From positions 186,001-250,000 of the forward strand of contig NADL03000089.1 in the NCBI GenBank assembly GCA_002205965.3: 64,000 nt of DNA, read 5' to 3'. The notes beneath the pieces are model-generated. The model saw only the letters and a program-made list of their open reading frames with translations, searched no databases and was not told the DNA's origin. Numbering within the stretch: position 1 is the stretch's first letter; each line of letters opens with the position of its first letter. The position numbers and the translations under genes are program-made. Positions 44,664 to 57,986 of the stretch are shown here, piece by piece. The stretch comes from Kappaphycus alvarezii. Its lineage: Eukaryota; Rhodophyta; Florideophyceae; Gigartinales; Solieriaceae.

Positions 44664-46163
44664 TTGCGTAATTACTACATATTAGCAAGTAAATCGTTAT
44701 TCGAACCATCACAGGATCAGCTCCGTACACACCGTATCAACCACTACGCCTTGAAGAAGTCCAGGATGACCGGTCAACAACTTCCGACTGCCGATTCAAA
44801 ACAAACTGTTATTCCCTTGCCCTCTCGGGCGGCTGCAACAAACTCACTACGACTGTTGCCAACAATCGCTATTGACCGTGAGCAACACCTGACAAGATAT
44901 GCCGCATCAAACCAAAAAGAAGACAACGGCGACGAGAGCAACTCAAATTGCCCAGTTTTTGATGCATTTTGTTGGTGCAGCGCGGGAAAATCGGTTCAGC
45001 AAATGAAAAACTTCGATCCAGCCGGGTTCTATTCAATTTGTAATGTGCTCTCAGAAAGTTTCGATTCCTTCTATAAATTGGGCCGGTCGTAAATACTTAT
45101 ACAGTGGAAAAGATTTGTTCTTTATGACGTTGGTGGTACTCAAACAAGATGGATAATGGGACGAACTTGCTCGAGTTTATGGGATGAAAGCGCCAACGTT
45201 CAAGCGCCTAGTTACGAAGTTTATCGATATTATTAGCAGGGATGCGTATAGCAAATATGTATGTGAATTCGAAACAACGATGACTTTTGCAGATCTACTG
45301 AATGATGCTGTGAGGTTTCAAAAGTATCCTACTGCTCGCTATGCCACTGATGTAAGATTCCAGCAAGCGAATCGCCCAAGCAGCAATATTCAAAAGGGCA
45401 AAATTTATTACAGTGGTAAACACAAGCTTTACGGATTTACAGTAGAGGTAAGTATGCTGCCAAATGAAATGGATATGAACTGCAGCATTCACTATCGGGG
45501 TTCCGTTTCAGACTTGCATATATTTCAGCGGATCATTAGATTTGATAATGGGGTACTTCGCAAAAATGAACGGGAGCGACATATTCTAGACTCGGGTATA
45601 TTGTCAGGGGAGTATCAGAATAAATGGTGCTTCTGGTGGAAAAGGGTTATTAGGGTGTTGCAGAAGTTTTGCGAGCTATTATCCCGAAGAAAAAGCCGAA
45701 AATAGTAATTTGACTCGGTAGGAGGAGGCTACTAACTGCAAGATCAGCTTCGATAGAGTAATGATATAGAATTCTTTGGAAGATTTCGTCTTCTATGGGG
45801 AGTGGCTGTTGGAAAGTGGAAGTGGGAAGAACCGCTTTGTGATGCTGTGTTTAGTTTTTTTGCTTGGCATTGACAAATTTGCATGTTCAATTCCTTGGCC
45901 TCCGGATGGAAGATAGTGACCATTTGGTGCGTAAGCGGAACAGATTGTATTCCATCGGCGAGGAAATCCACAATAGGAGGGTTGAGATGCAGAGGGCATA
46001 CCGTCATAGGCGCAGGAGGTTGGCGGTCTACGAATTCCTTGCTAATTCCTTTCCACCCCGTTTGCCAGCCAGTCCGTACGTAAACGTCGAATGGACTGTG
46101 GGCTGTGGAAACCCATCTTATCGGCGACGACATGGCTTGAGAACACATACAGCGCCCCTTTAA
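44664..46163 (+). mobile_element. PIF/Harbinger-like (DDE_4) transposase, copy 2 (best preserved)
   Basis: The frame 44664-45092 gives the N-terminal region. After a +1 change the frame continues KYLYSGKDLFFMTLVVLKQ, hits one TAA, then 45184-45705 reads MKAPTFKRLVTKFI and YATDVRFQQANRPS (first Asp), KIYYSGKHKLYGFTVEVSM, and then SVSDLHIFQRII (second Asp). A further frame change restores IEFFGRFRLLWG (Glu, 45766-45801). The tail LRMEDSDHLVRKRNRLYSIG and RAYRHRRRRL follows at about 45915-46015. All three catalytic acids are readable. It shares the C-terminal RLYSIGE block with copy 3 at 55.6-57 kb. Confidence 0.75.
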
Positions 46164-49100
46164 TAAGTAAAAGCCAGCACCAAAGTTACATTACATTGAG
46201 CCAATCAACGGCGACCCGTCAAGCTGGCCGTCAGCAGAGACTCGCACCTTGAATAACACGAAACAGATCGATATTCATTAAACAACTTACAACGATTTTG
46301 CAACTACACACCACTACCTGTGCGCATGAAGGGGCCACGCCGAAGGCACGTGGAAAAGTGTATCAAAAGGAAAGCATGTTGCACGACCTCGGCCATGAGC
46401 ATGTGTTCGTTTATTTATTCTTGTTAATCAGTTGCAAAAGAAATTGTTCTACATCCAGGAGAAAAGCTGTCAATTCAACTCAGGGAAGTCGTGTAACCAT
46501 ATAGTTCGATGGATTTGGTGAAGGGAAACATTGATGAGTAGGCGGCTTCTTCAGGTTTGTACATACTTTGTAAGTCTGCATCCCTTGTTCGTTTAAATTA
46601 TTACCCCACTGCTTCAACAAATGGAAAGCAATATGTCACCACCGCATTTGTGACTATAAGAATAAAAGTTATTCTGTGGTACGGCTCTTAAAGGTTATTA
46701 GTGTTAATGGGGAAGCTCTAGGCACATGCAAGAAACATAAAAAATTCTCAGAGAATACCAGAAATATAAATATTTTCAAGTAGAGAGTTCTTAGTTGGAC
46801 TCACCAAGATCACGTAAAAACATGAAATCCGAAAGTATTTATTACGGCAACAGTTACAGGATAAGTATTAAGATTCGATCCAAAATTAATTGGTTAAGAT
46901 GGAGACTTCTTTCTCCCAAAATAACCCTTGCTAAGAAGGCAAGTCGCCTTGCTTGAGTGTTCATCTTGTAGCGATAATTTTTCAATAAGAAGTAAAATAG
47001 AACGTACTTGAACTATCCTGGCCGAATACAAAAAGCAACGTGGCCAATAATTAAATTTTGATAAGAAAATAAGAAGCAGAGCGTAGAAGAATGACAAAGA
47101 AATGGGTTAATAATTGGCCTACTTGTAGAATTTTTGATAAAAAAAAAGAGTCGGGGACATTATGGAATATGAGAGAGGATGATAGTTTGTAGAGGGAACT
47201 ATTGAACCACGACAGTTTTGTGTTGTAACAGAACGGGTTGAATTAATAAAATGCTTACGCTTTTCTGTGTATTTTCAAGAAAAAATGAGATAATGAAGGG
47301 CTTATTCGTGATTCAAAACCGTGCCATTGGGAATGGACAGTAGGATTAAAAATGCGGAGGCATTAGAGGACTCTTTCTCGACTTAAGGGGCGACTCACAG
47401 TCTTGAGGAATTTTGGGTACTTCAAAGGGACTCCGGAGAAGATTTGAATACTGAAGAAATTTTTTGTTCTGTAATTTCCAGAATAATAATCACAGTTGGA
47501 CATCAAAAATAGTAAAAAAACACGACGTTCTATGTAACGCGAGTGAATCGAACAGTTCCGTACGATAGATAGATAGATAGATATTCTGATCAGGCCCAAA
47601 GCTCAACAAAATCCCAGGATCGATCTTTTTTTATAAACTTAGGTCAAACCCCGTTCCAATATGAGAAACAAACCCGCAAATGAAATAACTACCGAGTGAA
47701 ATTGGAATAAAGCTACATCATGTAAAATGTAAAAAGGCCGCTAAGGGCGCTCTGATTAAGTACATTAATCAATGATATACAGAAAGCGATATTTATTTGA
47801 TTTTCAGCAGATTTTTTCTACAAACATCCATACATGGTGTATTTTGATCGCAAAAAGTACTATGAAAGAGATATACACCGTCACGAAATTCAAATGTTGA
47901 GAGATTAAGCATGTTAAACTTAAGTAGATCAAATTTCACTTACCTACTTGGTTTTAGGCTCCGTAAAATTATTAAAATCATAGTTGGTTTCTTTATAGCC
48001 CGAAAAGGTGCTCTTGTTACACAGTAATATGAAGGATTGGAATTTTTTGAAAACAAACAATCGGAAATATTTATCGGTATCAGTTACGTCATCAACAAAA
48101 ATCTTATACCCCTTAGGCAAGTAATATCCTACCTACAATCCAAAATCATTATGGCATTCTCTTCCTCAATAATTGGTTCCTTTCATTTAGAACACCTCAT
48201 GTAGGGCTCGTAATAACTCTGCTGATGATGAAATACACCTTTTTTTGATTTACATACATGCACTGAGGTTGTTAAATTTCTGTTTACCTGATTTCAGAAC
48301 TAAAACATTTGCTTCGCGTATCATCAACTCTTCTCAACTTTCGAAATTTCTTCACCCAACTGTTGTCCACTAATATGTCTCTCAGCTTCATTTTGGAAAT
48401 AAAAGGAAACAAATAACTTTTTGCACTCGGTAATGAAAGTTTTATAAAGCATATTCCACTGAAGCTTACCATAGGTATAGAAATGGTTGAAACTATGCAA
48501 GGCTTTCACCATTAAGTCAATTTTCTGAATAATTCTTATTCAGCGGGAAAGATATGCTCACCGAAATTACATTGAACACCTAGATGTATCATCTATAGAC
48601 GATAACCACGAGCGTTTTTGATTTTCAAAAGAAGCTAAAAAATAGTCAAGGTCTATTTCTAATGCTTTTGTGTAGATTTTTTCTCAATTTAGAGCACAGA
48701 ATCTCGCAATGACTGCTCTCATTGTACCAAATATTATTTGAGTAGGACCAATACTCTCTTCAGTATGCATTCCCCCTACATACTAAATGATGAAAAACAA
48801 TAGGGATAACATTGCATTTCTCCATGGGTAAGATGCGAGATGGAACTAATACATAGAAGTAAAAAATAATTCCACAAACCATAAACATGGGATATTTACA
48901 ACATTTAAATATTTAAAAGCATAAATAACGGTGTATTAGACATTCAGGGAGGCGCAAAAGGAATAAAATTCAGGAACTTATAATTATTTTCTATTTCAGT
49001 TAGAGAACGTTGAAAGTTTTGAATTTAGCATTTAAACTGGCGCTCTACATATCTATATTACCACGTTGGGCAGTCAATTCTCAACTACTGTCGTCTATAG

Positions 49101-49350
49101 TGTCCTCATTATGCTGGATTGATTTGAAAGTCGATCTAGCATGCAGCGGACAATAAATAGGTCGCAGAATACATTTCTTTCAAATAGGACATTTTCCATT
49201 GTCATGGTTAATGAAGAAGGAAAAGGACAAGAGGAAATGGAAGGCTAGGCTAATCCGAAATTGGCCAAGAACCTGGAAAAGGCTAGAAGAAAACAATGAA
49301 GAAAAGAAAAGTAAAAAATAGAGGATTCGCTTGTGGCTATAAAGTCTCAC
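46164..49350. other. AT-rich, no gene recognised; small GATA microsatellite
   Basis: No motif-bearing frame. A (GATA)n run of about 19 bases lies at 47564-47582. Minus-strand frames near 48284-48512 read somewhat protein-like (SFNHFYTYGKLQWNMLY) but match nothing I know. Confidence 0.4.
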
Positions 49351-49359
49351 TCATCACTC

Positions 49360-50840
49360 TCAAACCATAAAAACGGAGGCTGCAATCTGCAGAGGCCTGC
49401 AAAAACTAAAATTCAATAAACATAATCGAACTATAGAGAAGCTCTCACAACTCGTGGAGAAAATCTGCCACCAGGAGAAGGATTTGTCCTTCAAGACACG
49501 GGCCTTCCTGTATTTCTTGGAATTATCGCAGAGAAAAGTTTCACCAAGCAACTTCAACAGCGTCAAAGAGAGCGGAATACCGAACAGTGAAACAAAAATT
49601 TAAAAATGAACAATATTTCTTTTCTGGCTTACATTTCCAGTCTTTTAGGACATCAAAAGTAATTTTCTGTGCTGTGAAACGGTTTTTAACAAAGATTAGG
49701 TTTTCAAAGAAGCATACAAAAATCAAATTCTAATTCTAATGTCCAAAGAACTGTGCGAAAAGTTACAGAAGCACCACTTAAAGACTTCGTACAATTCTAC
49801 ATTTTTCCTTTAACAAAGATGCAGCGAATGGGCAACCGAATGAATTTATGCTGGATATGGAGAAACGGATTCAACCCGTACATGTATCATGCAAAAAAAA
49901 TAAATAAATTGAAAAAATTGAGACGGCTACCTTCCAAGTAACGCATAAACTTCAAAAAACACATTCAAAGAATAAAAAGTAATGGAACAAGTCATTTCCC
50001 CTAAATCTCTAATTCATTAACAAAATACTCAAAGGCACTTTTGAAAAATACCCTAATTCAGTAAAGCAAGCATTTTGTAAGGCAAATTTCGTCCTTCACA
50101 TACCTTCAAAATGCTGTAATGATCTTCTACAGCACAAAAAATGCTACTAGATCCTTCAAAATAATTATTCCTGTGCTTTCCTAACACAATTATTTCCAGA
50201 AATTTTAAAGAAAGACAACTGACTCTAGCGTAGAGCAATAAAAGTGAGCAATAAAAAAATATGTGACGCACAACGGAAAACATACGAAATCAGTATAGGA
50301 GTTGCAACAGGCTCACCGGTAGACTGCAGCTTCACAAATTTGTACCTTTGGGAAATCTCAAGACAAAACTTTCGAAAACATGGTACAAAAATTATTATTG
50401 TAAAGAAGGAAGGTACATAGATGACGTATTAGGGATGGTAAGGGCCAAATAAAATGCAAATTAGTTTATCCAATGTATTAAAGGGAGACTTTTGAAAGTT
50501 GCAAATCTCAAAATATCCCTCGAGATATCTGTAAAATAGGCACTCAGTTATGAAGTTAGTCTTCACGAAGAACACTAGTGGGAAAAGGGGATGAAGCTCG
50601 AATTCGCTCAGTTCTGTGGGGTAAATAGTTAATTTATATATCTCAATGGTATGTAAAAGTGTAACGCATCAGAGCGCCAGGAAACAACAGCGAAGAATAA
50701 GAAAGGCTACAAAAAGAATATTCACTAGCCATTGTTCTCAGTCAAGGTATAAGGAAAGCAATGATTTGAAACATTCTTTTTTGAAATATTTTAAGGGTTG
50801 CGTTGACGATAGTTCCTCGTCAGTGAGGAGCTAAGGGCTC
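49360..50840 (+). mobile_element. possible Penelope-like reverse transcriptase relic
   Basis: Near 50290-50390 the plus strand reads ISIGVATGSPVDCSFTNLYLW, and about 35 residues on, after a frame change, GRYIDDVLGMVRAK. The pair G(V/I)AxGSP....NLYL plus RYIDD matches RT motifs 4 and 5 of Penelope-like and related elements. An isolated 80-codon frame at 49360-49620 (LQKLKFNKHNRTIEKLSQL) and the 50646-50834 frame could be other parts but are unplaced. A GIY-YIG endonuclease was not found. Two motifs only, so moderate to low confidence. Confidence 0.4.
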
Positions 50841-53140
50841 GACTGATCGAGAAATTTTCGCCCCCTATGCTTTTTTGGACATATTTTGAGCAACAAATCT
50901 ATCATTCACAAACTTATTGTATGACTTGCTGAAAGCAAAGTTCTGATGTTTCTTGCTGAATCCGCATCTTCCGACACCATAATGTATCGAGCTAGACTTC
51001 TACATTCATTTTCGTTTATAAAATATACATCCTCTGAATATTGAGCACATGAATATGTCCCATCTGCTGTACTCTTCATAACTTCATCGCTGCATTACTC
51101 CCTGCTCGAGCGAATCCTGCTGCACAATATCCGTTTGGCTCTATCCATTTGCATTCCAAGGAACTCACTGCACGGCATCATTTGTAATACTTATTGAAAC
51201 CATTTATTTGTCCTGCCAACCTCTGGGATCATTTATTAACCTTCTCACTACCTGACCCGAGATATTATATGAGCATCTGAGCCTGAATCAAATGAAAGAA
51301 GGACAGTGATCACGTACATTCCATCGCTTTTAGCATAGAAATTTCGCATTGCAAATATTCAAAGGCAATTTACAGTTCTCAATAGTGTTTGAACCTTTTT
51401 TATTCAACTTCCTTCGGAGTAATTCAGAAACAATTACTGAACAGACTCCAAATACTTTTAAATATTATCGTATGGTGAAAAACCTTATGATATAGGTTTC
51501 GTTGAGGGTAAATCTTGTAGATTGACTCAATTAATATCTGTTTGGGGTGTACCTTTTTATAAAACCCTTCGGTCTCGGACTTAGTCGCCGTTATTGATGA
51601 GCTCAGCTCTCTAATTATAGCAAAGAAGCTCTAAATCTGTTGAAAATTCCCTAATATCACGACACTATCGCATAGAGTCGATATCGCTGAACTATCGCTG
51701 TAATTGCTGATTAAGAGGTATTCTTTTATATATTTATTGTAACAGTTAAGTTAATCTGAGCCACAGAAAGAATCATATGCTTTACTTCCACCATAACTGG
51801 GATCATTATCCAAATATCGGTATAAATCCCCATCAACATCGAGTTGCCATGAAAAAGAAGAAGAACCATGCCAAGATACACTTTACGTAAAATAGCCATA
51901 GGTGTGCGCGTTTTTGTGAAGAGTTCTTAGAATTATTTATTCTCTAATGCCAGTTTCACTCTCTATTGTGCAGATTTTTCCTTACGCGTTTGGCTTTCCT
52001 ATATTAGCCTATTATTCAATCTTTACGTTTCCATGAGCCTTTCCTTTATCTAAAAATGTGACATTGCAGTAGAGAAAATTCTCCACAGGTGTACAGCAAT
52101 AACCTTATGTTTTGTACTGTTTTATGCACATTATGATATTTCTACATACCGGGCTAGAAGAAATGAGTGGTAGATATGGTATGCAGATGAATAATACGGT
52201 AGAAACGGGAACAAAAAGGAGATGTAAACCTCTGCATATGATGAATTATTGTCATTTTTTATAGAAATTGTGTGTCCAACAATTCTATAACAACTTACTC
52301 AACTCATGCACAAGCAAATAAGTCTAAATCTTTTTCTAGGCCCCCTGGTAAAGCCGCAAGTCTGCTTTTTGATCCCTTGGAATTTTAGTGACTCTTCCTC
52401 AAGACATCGCCTGATGGGCTGAAAGGCAATTTTTTCCCACCGCAGATGGCAGTCAAGCTTAGGAAGTTTTCTCCTTCGTGCACCGGCTCTCTCTATGCAT
52501 TTCTGAAGGCAGCCAGACCATCAAATAGGAGTTTTTGGTCATCTCGATCAGCCTTGCGCTTCCGCTCGTAATACTTATTGAATTTTTCAGTAGAGGCAGC
52601 AGTGTGCACCCTTCGGAGGGTGGCTGAGGGGTCGTCAGGGCTGCCGGAGGACTAGTTAAACCACTGTAAAGTGGTTGCAGTTGTCAATGGGCAGTATAAT
52701 TTGTGAGAATTTCCAAAAAAAATAAGGGGTGGTCATTGACTGCAGTGACATTTTGGCAGTACCAATTTGTACAATGCGCGAAATGCTGTACTGCACTTTA
52801 CCCAACCTTTCCATTAATCACAGTAAACCACCCCTTTAACCCCTGTACTTTACTACTTCCTTCCACCAAAGATTAGTTGATATCTCAATCGTTTGATCAA
52901 TGATTAATGACTTACAGTGAATATGTATCGTCGAATCTAAGAGGATTGATATGGTACCTCACGGAAATTACTGTATCCTCTTATTGTACAGCGCGAGCCA
53001 TTTAATAATATGTGGCCATTTCAGAATAAGCTTATTAAAAAAAATTTAATAAAATAACTACTCATCTGTTATCTCTGCTACCTACAAAAAGAAAACATTT
53101 TCGGACCGCCCAAACTGACATCCGAGAATTGCAGTACATT
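50841..53140. other. AT-rich, no gene; MITE-like stretch at 52650-52860
   Basis: No coding signal. CCACTGTAAAGTGG (a near-palindrome) at about 52662, with GTACTGCACTTTACCC and CAGTAAACCACCC to its right, forms loose inverse matches. CAGTAAACCACCC recurs at about 60483. This looks like a small non-autonomous element, though the ends are uncertain. Confidence 0.4.
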
Positions 53141-53142
53141 CC

Positions 53143-55640
53143 TTGATATGGATGCTGCTATTCGCCATGCAAAGCGTCCCGATTCTGCCTATGCGACGAC
53201 AACCAGCCCGCTTTGGCGCAAGTCACCAAGTTCTTTGCCCCACCTCCCCTGTTGCCGTCATCGCAACCCCCGAAGATCCCGTCGCAACTGAGCCCACAGC
53301 CGAGGTCGCCGCAAGCGCAACGACCGCGGACCCGATATCCGACCGCCATTCACGGCACTTTACACACCGCACCCACACGGCATTCGGCATCTGACCTCCG
53401 GGGTTCAAGGAGAGCTAGATGGCGGCGCAAATCAACGCAGAAATGTAGTAGGTGCATGTCTAAATCAAATGCATCCCTCTTGAAAAGGGATGCAGTTGCT
53501 TTAGACATCCACCTACCACGAAAATACAGACTTCTCAAGATCAAGTCGTCGCTTGGGCACCGCTTCCTCAAGTAGAAAAATACTTATCTACCATAACGGC
53601 GTTTCAGAGACTTTTTATTGGCATCGGAGGGTCATGGCAGACTATATGAACGAAGACGATCGGCTAGCTGTCTGGTTAGGGGGTATACTCATTCACAGCC
53701 CGATCAGAGGGAAGAAACAGTAGGTTTTCGCGACAAGTGGGTGGAGGGGCAGTGTTCTTGCCAGTAAAATGGATCAGGTTTTCTTGGAACACATGTCTTT
53801 GGAAGGAGTCGATCACAATCCAGAAGTGCTGGCTCTAGATGAACAATCTCCCACAGCACCAATCCAGACGCTTTGGATGCACTTACAGGCTGATCAATCC
53901 CTACACAGATAGAAGGACATTTTTCAACGAAAATTAGAGTGGTATCACAACAGAGGATTCGGGCTAAGTTTACCGCAGTCCTGGCAGAAACAGTCTTTCA
54001 AGCGGTTCATTCAGTTGAGCCAGGTTCCCCAACCGCAGAAGTGGACTTCAGGAAAATTTTTCTTCTTCCGGCCGTCATACCTGGGACAACAGCCGTGCGA
54101 AACTTCGTCTTAGAATCTGTTAGTCCGTGCAAATCTAACACCGAACTTTTTCGGGAACGCTTATGGCTTTGGAACACTTCAAAGTACAAAACGCTTTGGG
54201 AGCAGACCGTTACGCTATCTTTGTCCCGACGCACCTCCGTCCTATCAAAAGGGGAACAAATGAAATTAAATGTCACTCACGCAGTCCTTTTTGGCCAAGA
54301 AAGGGGATTACGGTAAAGCGAAAAAGGCCCTCAGCTCTCGAGTTTGGTTGCCTCCTTGCCAAGCAGTATAAGATGCGCTCCCGAGGAATTATCCACAGCA
54401 CAGACCGGACTCCGACAGACTTACACACGTTCCTCCCGAAGAATTAATGGCCAGACTCGAAGGATTCAAGCCCTTTTCTGCTCTTGGTGGATCTGGGCTT
54501 CGTCCGAATCATGTTTGTGAGTTGCTTAAAGTTTCTCAATCGTCATCAAACAGTGGTCAACTACATTTACTCACAACAATTTTCAACACACTCGGAAAAG
54601 GAAGGGCACCTTCTGATCTAACTGCATGTATAGCAGGTGCCCTGTTCACAGCAATGGCAAAAGAAGATACGGGCGTTTGCCTTATTGCACTAGGTGAGAC
54701 TCTTCGGCATACTGTCAGCGGCTTTTTTTATGCGTTGTGTCTCCACGAGAGATACGGGTTTCTTTCAACCACTTAAATTTGGTATAGCGCCACAAGCAGG
54801 GACGAATTCCTTGGTCCACTGAACTGCATTCGATGTCTTTTGAAGCGTGATTGGAGTCCAAAAAGGCGACCCTCCCGAACCCCTCTTGTTTCCACTCGTG
54901 CTCCATCCACTCCCTATTGGATTAAGAGCCGTTCTTCGTTTGAAAATCGCTGACGAGGAAGACCTGGCTGCAATCCTCATTCAAGCATTTTGTTTGAACG
55001 ACGGCTACGGTTTTGCCCGGCACGACTTCCTTCGTAAATCAAAGCAGTTACTCCCCTTGGCTGCCGCGAAGACGGGAGGATTGCACCTTAATTCAGCAAA
55101 ATCCAAACTTTTCTGGCCCCTTGACCCTCCACATAATGCTTAAATTTTGTATCCACCCGAGCTCACGCAAGACTACTACAAAGGAACTGCCGTCCTCGAG
55201 GTCCCAATTGGAGCAGAAAATTAATGGAAAAGTACTCACGAACCATGTCGCCGTCGTGAACCAGTTGATGGCCGCCGTTGCTGACTTCGATGACAAGCAG
55301 GTGGCTTTCCGGTTGCTACGAAATTGTTTCGGGGTCTGTCAGATCAGCTATTTGCGCCGTTTTATTCTTCGCCTTCAGCGAGAAAGGGAGCCATGGCCTT
55401 CGATGAAATTATATAATCCAATGTACGCTTTCTAACGGGTGGAGTTGTAGACCATCATATCTTCAGAGAGCTACAACTCTCAGTGAAAAGCCTGGGGGAG
55501 AAAAAGCCATCACTCGGCGTCGGATTGACGTCAGCCACCTCTATCGCTGCGGCTCCTTTCTTTGTCTTCATCTATGCGGTTTCAAAACTCTGCGGATATT
55601 TTCTCCCTCCTCCCTTTACGTATCTATTCGCAGTAACGAA
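53143..55640 (+). mobile_element. RT element with nuclease-like domain, copy B, 5' and RT part
   Basis: A Pro/Ala-rich start near 53213 is followed by GDYGKAKKALSSRVWLPP (about 54300), HVPPEELMARLEGFKPFSA with GGSGLRPNHVCELL, GRAPSDLTACIAGALFTAM (RT palm entry), CLIALGETLRHTVSGF, then GVQKGDPPEPLLFPLVLHPL (the GxxQGDPLGPLLF box) and ILIQAFCLNDGYGF, where YLDDG would carry the catalytic aspartates; here one is Asn. LTNHVAVV, KQVAFRLLRNCFGVC and KKPSLGVGLTSATS follow, as in copy A. Frames change at least four times. It is a dead copy whose C-terminus resumes at 59.6 kb. Confidence 0.7.
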
Positions 55641-56985
55641 TGCCGGTTCTAAAAAAATAAAGTTTGTTCCCTTCTTTATTCAGACTTAAACTCTCCACCG
55701 TTAAACTCTACATTTCGAAACTGCAATTAAATCCGCCTGCGCCGCTTGTTCTGATAGCGCTCCTGGACGTTGCGGCTCCTAATTGCAATATCCTCGCCGA
55801 TGGAATACAGCCTCTTTTTAAACCGCTTTTGCTGATTGTTGTCTTTCGAGCGCAGAGGATGCATCTGAATATGAATATTTGACAGCGCTGTACAAAAAGG
55901 TAAAAAGCAATCATAGCGGTCTTCTTTCCAGCCCCACTTACTCCCAACTACCGCCCACCGTAAGCACAATCACCCGAAAAAATTTTCCACGATAATACGA
56001 TCTGACGACACTTTTTGTTTGCGCCCTCTTCTTCAGGACTTAAATTTCCATTACAAGGCTTTTTTTCGAAACCAACGCCCCGGTCATTTCTACTACCCCT
56101 TGGTACCCTTTATCCATTAATACACTCCAATAGTTTGGGAACTCACCACAGAGGGGACCAACGTCGGCGATTTATCTTTCAGAAATTGTCTTCTTGAGGG
56201 CACCGCTGTGGAAGTCAATATTCCGCTGAAAGATTTACGAATCAGCAAACGATCCAGGGCAGTGCGTCGAGCATTTCAGAACTTATCCATTTGGTAGCAC
56301 AGAAACTTCGACTGTGGACCCATAGAGCTTGTCTTCCCTGCTAAAATAAACCTTCTCTTCCTCCGTATTTCCACTCGGCCTATGTGCTTGTTGAAACGTG
56401 ACGTCAATATCTTACCTAACGGTATGGTAGTACTTAACCTTATTGCTGTCTTGAAGCACCTGATCAAAAGGAAAAAGGGTCCCATAAGGTTCTATAACTG
56501 CTTCATAAAGAGGATCACTAAGCAATTACATGAAGTTTGTCATCATTTTTTCGAACGTTGGACCTTTCAGGCTGAAACTTTTCTCTAGAATTTCCCACTG
56601 ACCTCCCACTTTTAATGTCCTTTAAAGCATGAACAACATATATAATTTCTTCCGTAATTCCCCTTTGCACCAGGCCCAACTTTACAGCACTTACTGAAAA
56701 TTGGCTACACACTTCCCCAAATAGTATTGAACTCTGAAAAATCAAAGTTGGTGATGTCATGAACTGCTTTCTCGCGGCTCGCTTCAAAATAGATGTCAAA
56801 ACTGGGGAGGGAGATGAAATCTCGTCGTCAGTGGAAAATTCGTTGTCACTGTCATCAAATTCCAGTAGCTCTGCTTCTCGCTCTACCGCAGCTTCTATCA
56901 GGATATGAAGCGCATTCATTGTTTGTTGCTGGGTCGATATAAGGGCGGTTATTACAGGAATTTTTTCTTGCAAAGTGGAGGGCAT
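55640..56985 (-). mobile_element. PIF/Harbinger-like (DDE_4) transposase relic, copy 3
   Basis: Inserted in copy B. The minus-strand frame 56518-56985 has an N-terminal, acidic and helical region (ITALISTQQQTMNALHILI; EFDDSDNEFSTDDE). At the other end, 55708-55960 reads CTALSNIHIQMHPLRSKD and KRLYSIGEDIAIRSRNVQE, the same C-terminal block as copy 2 (RLYSIGEEIHNRRVEMQ). The catalytic middle is too decayed to read with confidence. Terminal repeats not resolved. Confidence 0.6.
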
Positions 56986-57986
56986 TTTAGTTGAGGGGTC
57001 GGGGAAGGAAGAAGAGAGGCAACCAGATGATACTGTACGAGAGCTGAATGATTTTTCTGAGATTGAAGGTATTAGGTATGCGTATATTTGAAATACTACA
57101 CTGTGACAAGATCGAGCTTCATATCAATGCCTGGGTCGTTTACAAAAAAAGAGCGGACTTGCTATTAAAGTTGGCCTAATTTCGAGATAATTTGATTGTA
57201 CAGTAGGTTTCCCTTTCGGTCACTGTATGATATTATTGTCATACACTACATAATTTTTTTTATTCCTTTACGGGAAGGAAATGGGACCTTTATGTAAAGA
57301 TTTAACTGGGTCTGCTAAACAGATGCAACCCGGCAAGGGCTTTATCAGTGCCTACTCCACCAGATGGGACGGAAGAAAATTCCCCCATTGAAATTTCGGC
57401 AAGCCGAGAGATCAACGGGTTGAAAAACTCTCGGTGTAAGCGATGTGCTTACAGAATGCGACGACGATAGCGACGAATTCTCGAAGTGAGCGATCTTGAG
57501 TAACACAAGTAGGAGAACAACAGCTAGGACCCCTCGCTTGCTGTGACGAAGACAGCACTGATTGATTGCGGCAGGGTACGCTGAGCATTGCTGAGCCTGA
57601 TCGAGGAGGACGACCTTACACGCCATTCCCAGATCGATCCAACGTGTTGTGGGGGCGAGGGATGGCAATCCCTCAATAGCGGCAAAAACCAGCATCAACA
57701 CCACAAGGGCTCCAAGACGAGGACGGGCCGATCCTTAAGACCGCTTGGGCTTGATAACTCGGCGCCCCAGCCGAGCATGGCCCGGGCGGCAAGCAAAGTG
57801 AAACAAATATTGAAAGAGACCAGTCGCAGAGGTTGAAAGAGTGAGAAAGAGGCAGGTTCGGGGAGGGAGATTTACATGGATCATTGCGAAATAATCAACA
57901 GTATTTCACAGACAAACCTCGACCCCAGGAATACCATGGCTCTTTCGGAGTATCCCTCATATACCGTATGATAGAGGGGTCTAATA
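56986..57986. other. no gene recognised
   Basis: Frames of 82 and 119 codons on opposite strands (57345-57836) overlap each other, so at most one is real. Neither shows a motif. The stretch is more GC-rich than its surroundings near 57600-57800. It lies between two transposons inside copy B. Confidence 0.35.

Noticed and set aside
47564-47582. GATA run as a functional element
   Set aside because: Fewer than five units; an ordinary microsatellite.
57345-57836. Opposing 82- and 119-codon frames as a host gene
   Set aside because: They overlap on opposite strands, have no motif and sit between transposons inside another element.
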